64,000 nucleotides of DNA, from positions 27,744-91,743 of the forward strand of contig MEOG01000126.1 of the NCBI GenBank assembly GCA_001769125.1. Direction: 5' to 3'. Every line of letters begins with the position of its first letter. Position 1 is the stretch's first letter. Positions 45,462-55,462 of the stretch are shown piece after piece. The stretch is from Bacteroidetes bacterium GWF2_35_48. Lineage in GTDB: Bacteria; Bacteroidota; Bacteroidia; Bacteroidales; GWF2-35-48. The notes beneath the pieces are model-generated. The model was not told where the DNA came from. It worked only from the letters and a program-made list of their open reading frames with translations, and searched no databases. Made by a program: the position numbers and the translations under genes.

Positions 45462-46820
45462 ATGAGTTTTAAAAAATACAAATATGCAGTAGTGGGAATT
45501 GTTGTAACAACAGCAGTTGCTTCTTTTATTTGGGGTATATACTTCCTAAAGGGTCGGGATATCTTTCATAAAGAAAATAATTTTTATGCCATTTATGAAA
45601 AAGTAGAGGGATTGAGCATTTCCAGCCCTGTAATGATAAATGGCTTCAAAGTTGGTCAGGTTCTTAATATTTATTTTCATCCGGATAAAACAGGGAGATT
45701 GGTTGTTGTTTTTAATTCGCAAAGGGATGTAGAAATTCCGGACAGCACTATTGCCCGCATTACAAGTATTGATTTGATGGGCAATAAAGCAATTGAACTG
45801 CTTTTCAGCCATTACAGAACATTTCATAAGGACGGGGATACCATTGCATCAGCAGTAGAATTAAGTTTGAAAGAGCAGGTCAGCGTTCAGATGCTTCCCG
45901 TAAAAAAACAGGCAGAAAATCTAATGCTTGAAATGCAGGAAGCACTTGAAATAATAAAATATATTTTTAATGCGCAGACCCGCGATAATTTAAGCCGTAG
46001 TTTTGAAAGTATAAAACAAACAGTTGCAAATCTGCAACATTCATCAGGAAGTCTTGATACACTTGTTACGTCTCAATCATACAAGCTGTCAAATATTTTC
46101 AACAATGTGGAATCCATTACACAAAATTTAAAAAATCACAATGATTTGATAACAAATATTCTTACGAATATGTCTGCTATTACGGATTCCTTAACGAAGT
46201 CGCAGTTTGCCAATACCATATCAAATGTTAATAAAACCCTTGATCAGGTAACAGTTATATTTGAAAGGATTAATAATGGTCAGGGAACAATCGGGCAATT
46301 ATTAAAAAACGATTCATTGTATCTTAATCTTCAGAGTTCTTCAAAAAATCTTAATAAATTGCTGACAGATATTAAGGAAAACCCGAAAAAATATGTGCGT
46401 TATTCCTTATTTGATTTTGGTCGAACCATTAATGTTCTTGATGAAAAAGAATGGGATAAAGTAAAACGTAAAGACGAAAAGCGTAAACAAAAAGAGGAAA
46501 AAGAACGCCTTAAAAATCTTGAGAAAGAACAAAAAGAAAAAGAAAAATCAGGAGACACGCTTTCTATGAATTTATTTTTTAAAATACAGATAAAATCTGC
46601 TACAAATAAAATTCCTCTGCATTCCCCTGAATTTAAAGGTTTGCAGAATATTGAAGAATATCAGGTAAACGGCTGGTATAAATACTGTGTTGGCAGCGAA
46701 GGCAGTATAGAAGATGTTTTGAAACTACACCACGAAGTAAAAAATTATTTCCCGGATGCTTTTCCGATTGCCGTAAAGAATGGCAAAATGATAAAAATAT
46801 CAGATGCTAAAGAAATGTGA
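45462..46820 (+). CDS. MCE/MlaD family protein
   Basis: YAIYEKVEGLSISSPVMINGFKVGQVLNIYF; C-terminal region resembles that of the upstream amidase (FKIQITSSKTKIPVNSEKFKGL vs FKIQIKSATNKIPLHSPEFKGL). Confidence 0.88.
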   Translation: MSFKKYKYAVVGIVVTTAVASFIWGIYFLKGRDIFHKENNFYAIYEKVEGLSISSPVMINGFKVGQVLNIYFHPDKTGRLVVVFNSQRDVEIPDSTIARITSIDLMGNKAIELLFSHYRTFHKDGDTIASAVELSLKEQVSVQMLPVKKQAENLMLEMQEALEIIKYIFNAQTRDNLSRSFESIKQTVANLQHSSGSLDTLVTSQSYKLSNIFNNVESITQNLKNHNDLITNILTNMSAITDSLTKSQFANTISNVNKTLDQVTVIFERINNGQGTIGQLLKNDSLYLNLQSSSKNLNKLLTDIKENPKKYVRYSLFDFGRTINVLDEKEWDKVKRKDEKRKQKEEKERLKNLEKEQKEKEKSGDTLSMNLFFKIQIKSATNKIPLHSPEFKGLQNIEEYQVNGWYKYCVGSEGSIEDVLKLHHEVKNYFPDAFPIAVKNGKMIKISDAKEM

Positions 46821-46897
46821 AGAAAGTATGAGTTTATCTTTACTCCTACTTATGTTTCTCAAACACATAGTTTTCTTTGCGGACACATAGATAAAAA

Positions 46898-48079
46898 TTA
46901 TTTCCTGAATTTCCCTCCGCTCATTTTGCTAAGATTCAGCAGGGCTCCTGTTTCGGCGTCAAATTCAATCTGCAGGTTTTTTTCTTTCATGAATTCCACT
47001 GGAAGAGCCATTACTGCGCCAAACTGCGATATGAGCATTACACGTTTGCCCAGAAGTTCTTTCCCGAAATAAAGCCGCACTTCGCCATATTCAGGTATCC
47101 TGAAAAAATAGCCATTATATTTTACAGGTTTTTTCGTGTTGTTTTTTATTAATTGAGTTATTTCCCATGAATTACCTGTTCTGCCGGATTCAATAGAAAT
47201 TGGAATATTTATAGAATCCTGAATAAAAGAAATTCCCTTTCTTTCAGAAAAATAACATAAAACGGATGTTTTTGAAAGATCGGGGTTGGGCTCATACTCG
47301 AAGGTATACGCAAATGTATCTCTTTTAACAACGGTAGTGAAAAGTGATATGTATTTTTCCTCCAGTTTATTTAATTCTTCAACAAAAGCTCTTACGGCGT
47401 CTCCAGTAATAGTGGATTTATAGTCGCCGGATAAAATAGCTATTTTTTCATCACGGATATCAAAAATCTGGTTTGCTATTTCCTCTGCTTTTTCTTCAAG
47501 ATTTTTATTTACAATAATATCATTTATCTGAGGCACTTTCACGAAACCCGAATCACTTCTGACTCTCTTATATATAGTATCAATTTTAGTGACTAATATT
47601 TTTTTCACGGATAAATCTGTAAACATATTTTTTTCTTTGTCCTCATGCTTCAGATTTACAATGGTAGACTTTCCTCCTTTAATTTTTCCTTCAGATATTT
47701 TATTAACAGACAATAATCTTCCATCACGTGAAAAATTTAATTGTCCTTGTAATGCTTTTCGGGCATTAAGAATTGCATAAGACTGTGTCGTGTCTGGAAT
47801 AGAAATCGTTTCAAAATTCAAATCTGAAATCCGCCATAAAACAGTGTGCTCGGTAAATTGATTGTCAATACCCAGATATTTTTTCGCAAAACGGTTATAG
47901 GGACCGCATTGATAGGAAGTGCGTACAAGCTGCGTATGCACCTGTATTTTTTGTTTGGGCAGGGTGTAAATCAACGTTGAATTTTTTATTTCCTGAACAT
48001 TTTTGTAAGGGACTACAGTAACTGAAGAACAGGCCGTTATAAGTGCTAAAATAATTAGAAAGTATAATAGGTTTTTCAT
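46898..48079 (-). CDS. DUF4831 family lipoprotein
   Basis: Lipobox ITACSS; GDAVRAFVEELNKLEEKYISLFTG-type DUF4831 pattern. Confidence 0.75.
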   Translation of the reverse strand: MKNLLYFLIILALITACSSVTVVPYKNVQEIKNSTLIYTLPKQKIQVHTQLVRTSYQCGPYNRFAKKYLGIDNQFTEHTVLWRISDLNFETISIPDTTQSYAILNARKALQGQLNFSRDGRLLSVNKISEGKIKGGKSTIVNLKHEDKEKNMFTDLSVKKILVTKIDTIYKRVRSDSGFVKVPQINDIIVNKNLEEKAEEIANQIFDIRDEKIAILSGDYKSTITGDAVRAFVEELNKLEEKYISLFTTVVKRDTFAYTFEYEPNPDLSKTSVLCYFSERKGISFIQDSINIPISIESGRTGNSWEITQLIKNNTKKPVKYNGYFFRIPEYGEVRLYFGKELLGKRVMLISQFGAVMALPVEFMKEKNLQIEFDAETGALLNLSKMSGGKFRK

Positions 48080-48181
48080 GTATGATATACTATTTAATTA
48101 AGAATTACGAATTACGAATTAAGAATTTAAAATTAGTGTATGATTTTTCAATTCTGTTCAATATAAAAATAAATTTCAAAT

Positions 48182-49699
48182 TTAATATTTTTTCTGAATT
48201 TTCGCAAATGCTTTTCCCATAAAGCGCATAATATCGCTGGCTAAAAGGCTTTCAGGCGAATTTTCAGCGAGGGCTAAATCTCCGGCTAATCCATGAAGAA
48301 AAACTCCTAGTAATGCAGCCTGAGAAGGTAAATAGCCTTGTGCTAAAAAAGAAAGAATTATTCCTGTAAGGACATCGCCACTTCCTCCTGTTGCCATACC
48401 CGGGTTTCCTGTGGAATTAAAATAGCAGGTTCCATCCGGTAGGGAAATAGACGTGTGCGCACCTTTTAAAACTATTATTAATTTGTGTTTTTGGGAAAAT
48501 TCAATTTGTTTTAAATGTCTGTTGTAAGAGGATTCACTTTCCCCAAACAAACGCTCAAATTCACGTGGATGAGGAGTAAGGATTGTATTTTCAGGAAGCG
48601 TAGTAATCCAATTTTTATTTTCACTTACGATATTAAGCGCATCCGCATCCAGAACTAAAGGCACATGGCTGGTTTCAATCAACATTTTTAAAACATTCTG
48701 TGTTGCTTTTTCTTTTCCTAAACCCGGACCAGCACCGATTGCTGAAAATGTATCTAAATCGGGAAGTCTTGTTACATATTTTTCTTCTTCATCAACAGAG
48801 ACCATTGCTTCCGGTACAGATGTTTGCAATATAGAATATCCTGATTTTGGTATATGCGTAGTAAGCAAACCTGCTCCCGAACGCAAACATGCGAGAGAAG
48901 CCAGAACAGCAGCACCGTTTTTCCCATAACTTCCCGCAATGAGCAATGCATGCCCGTAATTTCCTTTATGTGAAAATTTTTCGCGTTTTTTTAAAAATGA
49001 TGAAATAAAAAGATCTTCGATATAATAGTAGGGCGTTTCTGTTTTTTGTATAGCAGCCAGATGCAGCCCTATAGGGAGGATTTCCCATTTTCCTGTATAC
49101 TTATTATTTTCTGAGAAGAAAAAAGAAAGCTTCGGAAACTCAAAACTGAATGTATATTCAGCGTGTATAATATGCTCCGGGTTATTTTTGGTATTATCTT
49201 CTCCCATTAATCCTGATGGAATGTCAATAGAAACAACAGTTGTTGCAAATTTATTAATATATTGAACCAATTGAGCTGCTATTCCTGATAATGGGCGCAT
49301 TAATCCAGAGCCAAACAGCGCATCAATAATTATTGCATCATTTGATATTTCAGGAAAATCAGAAATATCTTTAATAATTTTAGCCGGAACATTTTTCTTT
49401 TTTTCAAGTCTGTCAAGATTAATTTCAGCATCAGGTGAAAGTTTATCTGTAATTTTGAGAATAGAAACAAAGCTTTGAAAGCCTTTATCTGCAAGCAAAC
49501 GCGCAACAGCAAGTCCATCTCCTCCATTATTTCCGGGACCAATAAAGATTATCACTTTTTTTTCATTGGAAAAATATTTGCAAAAGACTTCAGTAAAAGC
49601 TATAGAAGCGCGTTCCATAAGGTCAATAGATCGTATGGGTTCATGCGCTATCGTGTATGCATCTATCTCTGCAGTTTGCTTTGTGAGGAATACTTTCAT
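48182..49699 (-). CDS. bifunctional NAD(P)H-hydrate epimerase / ADP-dependent dehydratase
   Basis: GPGNNGGDGLAVARLL; LVLDADALNI; TPHPREFERLFG; GNPGMATGGSGDVLTGII. Confidence 0.95.
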   Translation of the reverse strand: MKVFLTKQTAEIDAYTIAHEPIRSIDLMERASIAFTEVFCKYFSNEKKVIIFIGPGNNGGDGLAVARLLADKGFQSFVSILKITDKLSPDAEINLDRLEKKKNVPAKIIKDISDFPEISNDAIIIDALFGSGLMRPLSGIAAQLVQYINKFATTVVSIDIPSGLMGEDNTKNNPEHIIHAEYTFSFEFPKLSFFFSENNKYTGKWEILPIGLHLAAIQKTETPYYYIEDLFISSFLKKREKFSHKGNYGHALLIAGSYGKNGAAVLASLACLRSGAGLLTTHIPKSGYSILQTSVPEAMVSVDEEEKYVTRLPDLDTFSAIGAGPGLGKEKATQNVLKMLIETSHVPLVLDADALNIVSENKNWITTLPENTILTPHPREFERLFGESESSYNRHLKQIEFSQKHKLIIVLKGAHTSISLPDGTCYFNSTGNPGMATGGSGDVLTGIILSFLAQGYLPSQAALLGVFLHGLAGDLALAENSPESLLASDIMRFMGKAFAKIQKKY

Positions 49700-49721
49700 A
49701 TATTCATATATTATTTTGGTT

Positions 49722-49820
49722 ATTCGCTAAAATTAGTGGAATTTTTAAAAGGGAAGATTAAATACAGATACGCAAGTTGCAGGTTGCAACTTGTATTATT
49801 TTCCACTAAAAATGTCGAAT
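49722..49820. repeat. Element F copy 2 with inner palindrome AAGTTGCAGGTTGCAACTT
   Basis: attcgctaaaattagtgga ... tccactaaaaatgtcgaat. Confidence 0.6.
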
Positions 49821-49838
49821 TACAATTATTTTTAAAGC

Positions 49839-50786
49839 TTATAATGTTTTCTTTGATTTCAGCCATAATGTATCGCCGGGTTGAACCGATTCTCCATATT
49901 TCATGCGGTTTCGGAGAAATAACTTTTTTAGCTTAACAGCATAAAGTTGAGAAATAGAGTGCAAGGTTTCTCCCTTTTTAACAATATGAGTTTTCTTTTC
50001 TCTTTCTGCCCTGTTTCGTTTTTTTTCAATATAAAATATCTGACCTTCTTTAAGCGCTTCACCGTCTTTCATGTCGTTGCATTTATGAAGATAATGGATT
50101 GTAAGGTCTAATTCTTCAGCTAATTTATAAAAAGTATCGTCTTTTTTTATAATGACATAATCTGTTCTGTTGTTTGATAAAATTTCTCTTTTTATTTTAA
50201 TAATGTTTATTTCTGAAGGTATTTCATCATCATCTTTTTCTTTTTTGGCAATATGTTTTTCGGGAACAATTCCTTCATCATAAATATTTAATTTATATTT
50301 TTCTATGGTTTCAATTATAAGTTGGGAATATTTAGGATTCGTAGCGTATCCGGCAGTTTTCAGTCCTTCAGCCCATGCTTTATAGTCTTTCACATCAATA
50401 TTAAAAAGAAAAGCATACCGTTTATTGTTTCTAAGAAATACGGAATGGTCTTGAAAAGATTCATTTGCATTTTTGTATTTTCGGAAACATTCGTTTTTTG
50501 TGTCATCGTCCCTGTAAATTTTTTCACCTGTCCATGAAGTGTGGCATTTTATTCCAAAGTGATTGTTTCCTTCTTTTGCCAGAAAACTGTTCCCGCAATT
50601 CGATTCATGAATTCCCTGAGCAAGAGTTATACTGGCAGGTATACCGAATTTTATCATTTTCTGTACTGCTGTTTCACTGTATATTTTAATATAATCCTCG
50701 GCAGTGTGTTTTTGTGCAAAAAATGGCATTGCTGAAAAAATCAGCATTAGAAATGGTAAATATGTATGGATTCTATTTTTTTTCAT
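49839..50786 (-). CDS. glucosaminidase-domain protein with LysM
   Basis: SITLAQGIHESNCGNSFLAKEGNNHFGIKC; HIVKKGETLHSISQLY. Confidence 0.9.
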   Translation of the reverse strand: MKKNRIHTYLPFLMLIFSAMPFFAQKHTAEDYIKIYSETAVQKMIKFGIPASITLAQGIHESNCGNSFLAKEGNNHFGIKCHTSWTGEKIYRDDDTKNECFRKYKNANESFQDHSVFLRNNKRYAFLFNIDVKDYKAWAEGLKTAGYATNPKYSQLIIETIEKYKLNIYDEGIVPEKHIAKKEKDDDEIPSEINIIKIKREILSNNRTDYVIIKKDDTFYKLAEELDLTIHYLHKCNDMKDGEALKEGQIFYIEKKRNRAEREKKTHIVKKGETLHSISQLYAVKLKKLFLRNRMKYGESVQPGDTLWLKSKKTL

Positions 50787-50906
50787 CGGAAAAATAAAAT
50801 TTTATAAAAGTATAAAATATGAACGGAAGCATGACAGGATGTTGATATAAATACGTAGTTTGTTTAAAAAAAATAAAATAGTAATTTTGCCTTATTGTTT
50901 ATGGTA

Positions 50907-50938
50907 TTGATAAATCGTACCATGACACGATTTATCAA
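50907..50938. repeat. PalA copy 5 (imperfect)
   Basis: ttgataaatcgtaccatgacacgatttatcaa. Confidence 0.75.
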
Positions 50939-50962
50939 ATTAAATATTATATAAAGATTCGC

Positions 50963-51445
50963 ATGAAAAGGAACGAAATTTTAACAGTTGTATATGAATA
51001 CGATTCTGTTTCAGAGATGACAAAGGAGGAAGCCTATCTCATAGAAAAAGCAAAAGAAGCAGCCATGTCAGCCTATGCGCCTTATTCAAAATTTCAGGTA
51101 GGAGTTTCTGTCTTGCTTGCGAATAATAAAATTGTGAATGGGAATAATCAGGAAAATGCTGCATATCCTTCGGGAATATGCGCAGAGCGTGTTGCTGTTT
51201 ATTATGCAAATTCAAAATATCCGGATGTAGCTGTCAAAGCAATTGCTATATGCGCTTATACAAACGGAGCGTTTATTAAATTTCCTATTCCTCCCTGTGG
51301 TTCTTGCAGACAGTCTTTATTGGAAACAGAAACGCGTTTTAATTCTCCCATAAAAATAATACTTGCCGGAGCAGAAAAAATATTGGTGGTGAATAGCATG
51401 AAAGATTTACTGCCACTGCATTTTAATAGCGACCATCTTTTATAA
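50963..51445 (+). CDS. cdd: cytidine deaminase
   Basis: AYAPYSKFQVGVSVLL; NAAYPSGICAERVAVYYA; PPCGSCRQSLLE. Confidence 0.95.
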   Translation: MKRNEILTVVYEYDSVSEMTKEEAYLIEKAKEAAMSAYAPYSKFQVGVSVLLANNKIVNGNNQENAAYPSGICAERVAVYYANSKYPDVAVKAIAICAYTNGAFIKFPIPPCGSCRQSLLETETRFNSPIKIILAGAEKILVVNSMKDLLPLHFNSDHLL

Positions 51446-52927
51446 TTTTTTGCCTGTCTTGGTCATTTTATATCTTAAATATAAAGCTACCCAGATAAAA
51501 ATAAAAAGAAATAAAAGAATGAGAAAATAACTGCTCATGACAGATGCTTTGTTTAATGTAAGTTTAAAAGTTATTTGGTCTTTATTTTTTTCGGGCATAT
51601 CAGTTATTAATCTGATTTTATAAGCTGCATTTTTGTCAATCTGGAAATCTTTTGATTCAGACTCATTGGAATCAACGTAATCGTCTTCTGATCCTTCCTC
51701 TACATAATAATGAAATTCCTGAGCAATTTGCTGAACAACTTCATTGCTATCATTGAGAACCTCAAGAACTACAAAACATTCTGTTTCTCCGGCAAATTTT
51801 GCGCTTAATTTGATTGTGAATATCCGGTCTTTTGTGTCAACAGAAATTAATTCACCTGATTCGTAAGTTAAAATTGTTCGGGCAGAATCAGGATGTATTG
51901 CAGGGCTTTGTGTTTTTACAGGAGCGGGCTGCATTTTTTTTAAGGAAGTTTGTTTTTGAGTTTTTCCTACAGACTGTTTTTGCACAACGGCTTCCGGCTG
52001 TTTATCTGAAACTATTTTGAATTTACCGCAATCGGAACAGGGAAATTGTTGTGTTAAAAAATCATCACCAGAATTATACAGGGTATAAAAAAAACACAGT
52101 AGCACTGCTATGCAAGCTATAAAGAATAAGTTTGCAGTGGTCTTTCTTTTTTTCTTTTTAATTTCTAATTCATTAAGCTTTCCCTTTATTTCTTCTTTTC
52201 TTGATTTTACAGTATCATCATCTTCAAATGCCTTTAGCATATCTGCATAAATGACCGGTGTTTCAGAAAAGAACTCAATTTCTTTTATTTTTCCTTCTGT
52301 ATTTAGCCTGCTTTCTACGACATAAGCTTTTTTGCTTTTTTCGTACATTCCGAAGTGTACAGCATCGCCGGGCTTGATTTGATAAGTACTTTCTCCCTCA
52401 AAAAAGAGAACATTCGAGCCTCCATATTCAAGCAATTGTCTGTTCTTACCGATGTCAAAATCTTTTATATTCGAACCCTGATTAATGTTTGGAAATTTGG
52501 GAGTATAAGATCTGGATATAGCATAACCGGAAGCGTCTTCAATAACGTAAAAATACTGACTATCTTCGCTAATTAAAACCCATTCATCGTATTCCCAAGT
52601 TTCGGCATCCCATCCTGTTTCACCATCTTCAGCCCAGTACTCCATGTAATTACTTTGCCAACGGGTACGCCCGATAATCATGTAATGCTTACCGAAAAAA
52701 TTTCCAATCATTCCAATACGCAAAAATGATTTAGGAGGAAAATCATTAGGTGGTTGTAATTGGTTTATTACCCGATATTCATCAGTGTTTGTGTCAAGTA
52801 CTGCACCGCAAAAATTACAACCTACATAATTTGTGCGTTTTGCCATTACAGTAATTTCTCCGCCACAATTAGTACATTTCAATTGTTTGACGGTTTTTTT
52901 GCGGAATTCTTCTCTGATTTTACTCAT
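51440..52927 (-). CDS. DUF4178 protein with N-terminal zinc-ribbon and C-terminal TM
   Basis: CTNCGG...CNFCGA; IGRTRWQSNYMEYWAEDGETGWDAETWEYDEWVLI. Confidence 0.8.
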   Translation of the reverse strand: MSKIREEFRKKTVKQLKCTNCGGEITVMAKRTNYVGCNFCGAVLDTNTDEYRVINQLQPPNDFPPKSFLRIGMIGNFFGKHYMIIGRTRWQSNYMEYWAEDGETGWDAETWEYDEWVLISEDSQYFYVIEDASGYAISRSYTPKFPNINQGSNIKDFDIGKNRQLLEYGGSNVLFFEGESTYQIKPGDAVHFGMYEKSKKAYVVESRLNTEGKIKEIEFFSETPVIYADMLKAFEDDDTVKSRKEEIKGKLNELEIKKKKRKTTANLFFIACIAVLLCFFYTLYNSGDDFLTQQFPCSDCGKFKIVSDKQPEAVVQKQSVGKTQKQTSLKKMQPAPVKTQSPAIHPDSARTILTYESGELISVDTKDRIFTIKLSAKFAGETECFVVLEVLNDSNEVVQQIAQEFHYYVEEGSEDDYVDSNESESKDFQIDKNAAYKIRLITDMPEKNKDQITFKLTLNKASVMSSYFLILLFLFIFIWVALYLRYKMTKTGKKL

Positions 52928-52928
52928 T

Positions 52929-53552
52929 TTAATTTGAAATTTTTATATCAGATAATTCAATTACTTTACCAATATTGAGCGCTGTTTCGCCGGGCATGTA
53001 TTCGATGCTTACCGGAAGACCCTCGCCATAAGAAATCCCGTCAATAAAGTCTGCCTGTTCTCCGGGTTGCACCTGAAATGGAAGTTCACCTTCGCCACCA
53101 TTTACTTTGGCTGTATTTTTTTCAGCAATAAAAATCTGGCGCGTATTAATAGAAACAACTACGCCTACTGCAGATTCTGAAAACGCAGGAATTTCGCCTT
53201 TTATATTTTCTTTACTAAATAAAACATAATCGCCTTCATCTTCTTGAAGCCAGTACTCTTTGTCCCAGTTTCCATTAAGCACCAGAAGCCATTCATCCCA
53301 AAAACCATCTTCATAATCAAAGCGCATACGCCCGAGAACCTCAAAGGTCTGATCTTTTATTTTTCCTGTTTTTCCAACTCCAAGGACAGAGCCATAATCA
53401 GCAAGTACAACTTTATCTCCAACCGGAGTAAGCCCATCGTTTGTCAGATAAATATTCTGCCCGCAATAAGGACAGCCAACCATTTTGGAAAAACGGTATT
53501 TTAGCTTTAATTGCGCTCCGCAGGAGGGACAATTTATGGTTTTTTCTTCCAT
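52929..53552 (-). CDS. DUF4178 protein with N-terminal zinc-ribbon
   Basis: CPSCGAQLK...CPYCGQ; GRMRFDYEDGFWDEWLLVLNG. Confidence 0.8.
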   Translation of the reverse strand: MEEKTINCPSCGAQLKLKYRFSKMVGCPYCGQNIYLTNDGLTPVGDKVVLADYGSVLGVGKTGKIKDQTFEVLGRMRFDYEDGFWDEWLLVLNGNWDKEYWLQEDEGDYVLFSKENIKGEIPAFSESAVGVVVSINTRQIFIAEKNTAKVNGGEGELPFQVQPGEQADFIDGISYGEGLPVSIEYMPGETALNIGKVIELSDIKISN

Positions 53553-53610
53553 GCTTTATTGTTTATCGTTTTATTTATTATTTAATTTGAATTTTATCAT
53601 TATCATTGTC

Positions 53611-53648
53611 ATTGTATAATAATCGCTCCATGGAGCGATTCCACAATT
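53611..53648. repeat. PalA copy 6
   Basis: attgtataataatcgctccatggagcgattccacaat; perfect 20-bp core 53621-53640. Confidence 0.85.
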
Positions 53649-53677
53649 CCAATTTCAATTTCAATTCTTAATTCAAC

Positions 53678-54136
53678 TCACCCTCTCACTCTTGCCGTAA
53701 CCTGTTCCGGAACAATTTTCATAACAACAACATTATTAATAGAAGGGGTATTATACTTGAAATCGTCTTTCCCCGTGTAATGTTTCATAATAATATTCAT
53801 AATTTTAATTTTTTCATCGAAATCAGTAATGAATTCAACTTTTCCCATCAGAATTACACTTTTGAATGTCATTGAATAACTGCAAGCAACAGGCTCATCT
53901 ACCATATAAAGCTCTGCTTCTGTTTCAAAGGAAACACAAACATTCGGATTTTTCTTTAATATATCCAATTTTCTACCGCTTGGAGCACAATGAAGATAAA
54001 GTGTTTTATTTTCATACCCGAAATTAAAAGGGACGACATAGGGCTTATCTCCATCTACCATTCCAACATGGCAGGTTTTAACTTCGTTTATAATCCCATC
54101 AATAATTTTATGATCAGTATATTGAACGTTTTTCAT
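53678..54136 (-). CDS. pyridoxamine 5'-phosphate oxidase family protein
   Basis: CHVGMVDGDKPYVVPFNFGYENKTLYLHCAPSGRKLDIL. Confidence 0.9.
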   Translation of the reverse strand: MKNVQYTDHKIIDGIINEVKTCHVGMVDGDKPYVVPFNFGYENKTLYLHCAPSGRKLDILKKNPNVCVSFETEAELYMVDEPVACSYSMTFKSVILMGKVEFITDFDEKIKIMNIIMKHYTGKDDFKYNTPSINNVVVMKIVPEQVTARVRG

Positions 54137-54371
54137 TTTAGAAGATGTTTTTACAAATCTACAAAAAATAAAAAAACAGACAAAATTTATTTTTTAACTG
54201 ATAAAAATCAATACACAAAAAAGTTATTGTATTAATAACATTCTTATTTTTACGGACGTAATCAAAAAATATGTTGCAGGTTTAATGTTGCAGGTTTGAA
54301 GTTACGATCTCACAACCTTAAACCTTAAACAAAGAAAAGACTCAAATATTAATTAAATAAAATACAAAACT

Positions 54372-54884
54372 ATGTTAAAACAAAAAATTCAAAAAATTCT
54401 TAATGACCAGGTCAATAAAGAATATTATTCATCAAATTTATATTTATCAATGGCATCATGGGCAGAGAATAAAGGTCTTGAAGGAGTTGCCAATTGGCTA
54501 TACGCGCAGGTAGAAGAAGAGCGCATGCACATGCTTAAATTTTTAAAGTTTATCAACGAACGCGGTGGAAAGGCGATTGTTCCGGCTATCAAACAACCAC
54601 CAATGGAGTTTAAAGATGTATATAATCTGTTTGATGAAGTTTTGAAGCACGAAGAATATATTACTGCTTCAATCAATGAAATAGTTGCTGAGTGTTTTAA
54701 GGAAAAAGATTTTAGTACGCACAACTGGGTTCAATTTTTTGTTACGGAACAGATAGAGGAGGAAAGCTCTGTAAGGCAAATTATAGATAAATTAAATTTG
54801 CTCGGTAAGGAAAAAAATAATTTATATTTGTTTGATAAAGACATTATGTCTCTACGCACTACAGGGGCAACTACGAATCAGTAA
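54372..54884 (+). CDS. ferritin
   Basis: LNDQVNKEYYSSNLYLSMASWAENKGLEGVANWLYAQVEEERMHMLKFLKFINERGG. Confidence 0.95.
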   Translation: MLKQKIQKILNDQVNKEYYSSNLYLSMASWAENKGLEGVANWLYAQVEEERMHMLKFLKFINERGGKAIVPAIKQPPMEFKDVYNLFDEVLKHEEYITASINEIVAECFKEKDFSTHNWVQFFVTEQIEEESSVRQIIDKLNLLGKEKNNLYLFDKDIMSLRTTGATTNQ

Positions 54885-54902
54885 GTTTTATATTTATCAA
54901 AA

Positions 54903-54931
54903 ATAGGCAGCTTAAGCTGCCTGTTTTTTTT
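54903..54931 (+). terminator. Rho-independent terminator after ferritin gene
   Basis: aggcagcttaagctgcct followed by T8 run. Confidence 0.85.
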
Positions 54932-55026
54932 CAGAGTACTTCTCCTGTCCAGTAAGGCAGAAACGGTACAAACAGACAGATTGAAAGACAACCGACTAAA
55001 TTAACACAAAACCTTCAACAACATCT

Positions 55027-55404
55027 TTGTATCAAATTCTCGACATATTTTTTCTTATTTTCCACACAATATTGATATTTTTCAATCTATTCGGTTGGAT
55101 ATGGAAACCTGTTAGAATAGCAAATCTTGTAAGCCTTTTGCTTACATTGTTTTCATGGTTAGTACTCGGTATTTTTTACGGATTTGGTTATTGCCCTTTA
55201 ACAGATTGGCACTGGAAGGTGTTAAGACATCTCGGAGAGGAAAATATCCCGTCTTCTTACATTAAATATCTTGCAGACAGAATTACCGGTTTTAATTTTG
55301 ATATTGTTTTGGTAGATTATTGCACAGGATCTTTCTTTACAGTTGCTTTTATTGCATCTGTTTTTGTAAATATCAGAACATTAGTTAATAGAAAACAAAA
55401 ATAG
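55027..55404 (+). CDS. DUF2784-like membrane protein (TTG start)
   Basis: FHTILIFFNLFGWIWKPVRIANLVSLLLTLFSWLVLGIFYGFGYCPLTDWHW. Confidence 0.8.
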   Translation: MYQILDIFFLIFHTILIFFNLFGWIWKPVRIANLVSLLLTLFSWLVLGIFYGFGYCPLTDWHWKVLRHLGEENIPSSYIKYLADRITGFNFDIVLVDYCTGSFFTVAFIASVFVNIRTLVNRKQK

Positions 55405-55462
55405 TAATCATTTATTTATTTTTCATTTTTAATCATTCCCGGTTGCTGTTTTTTTATAAACA

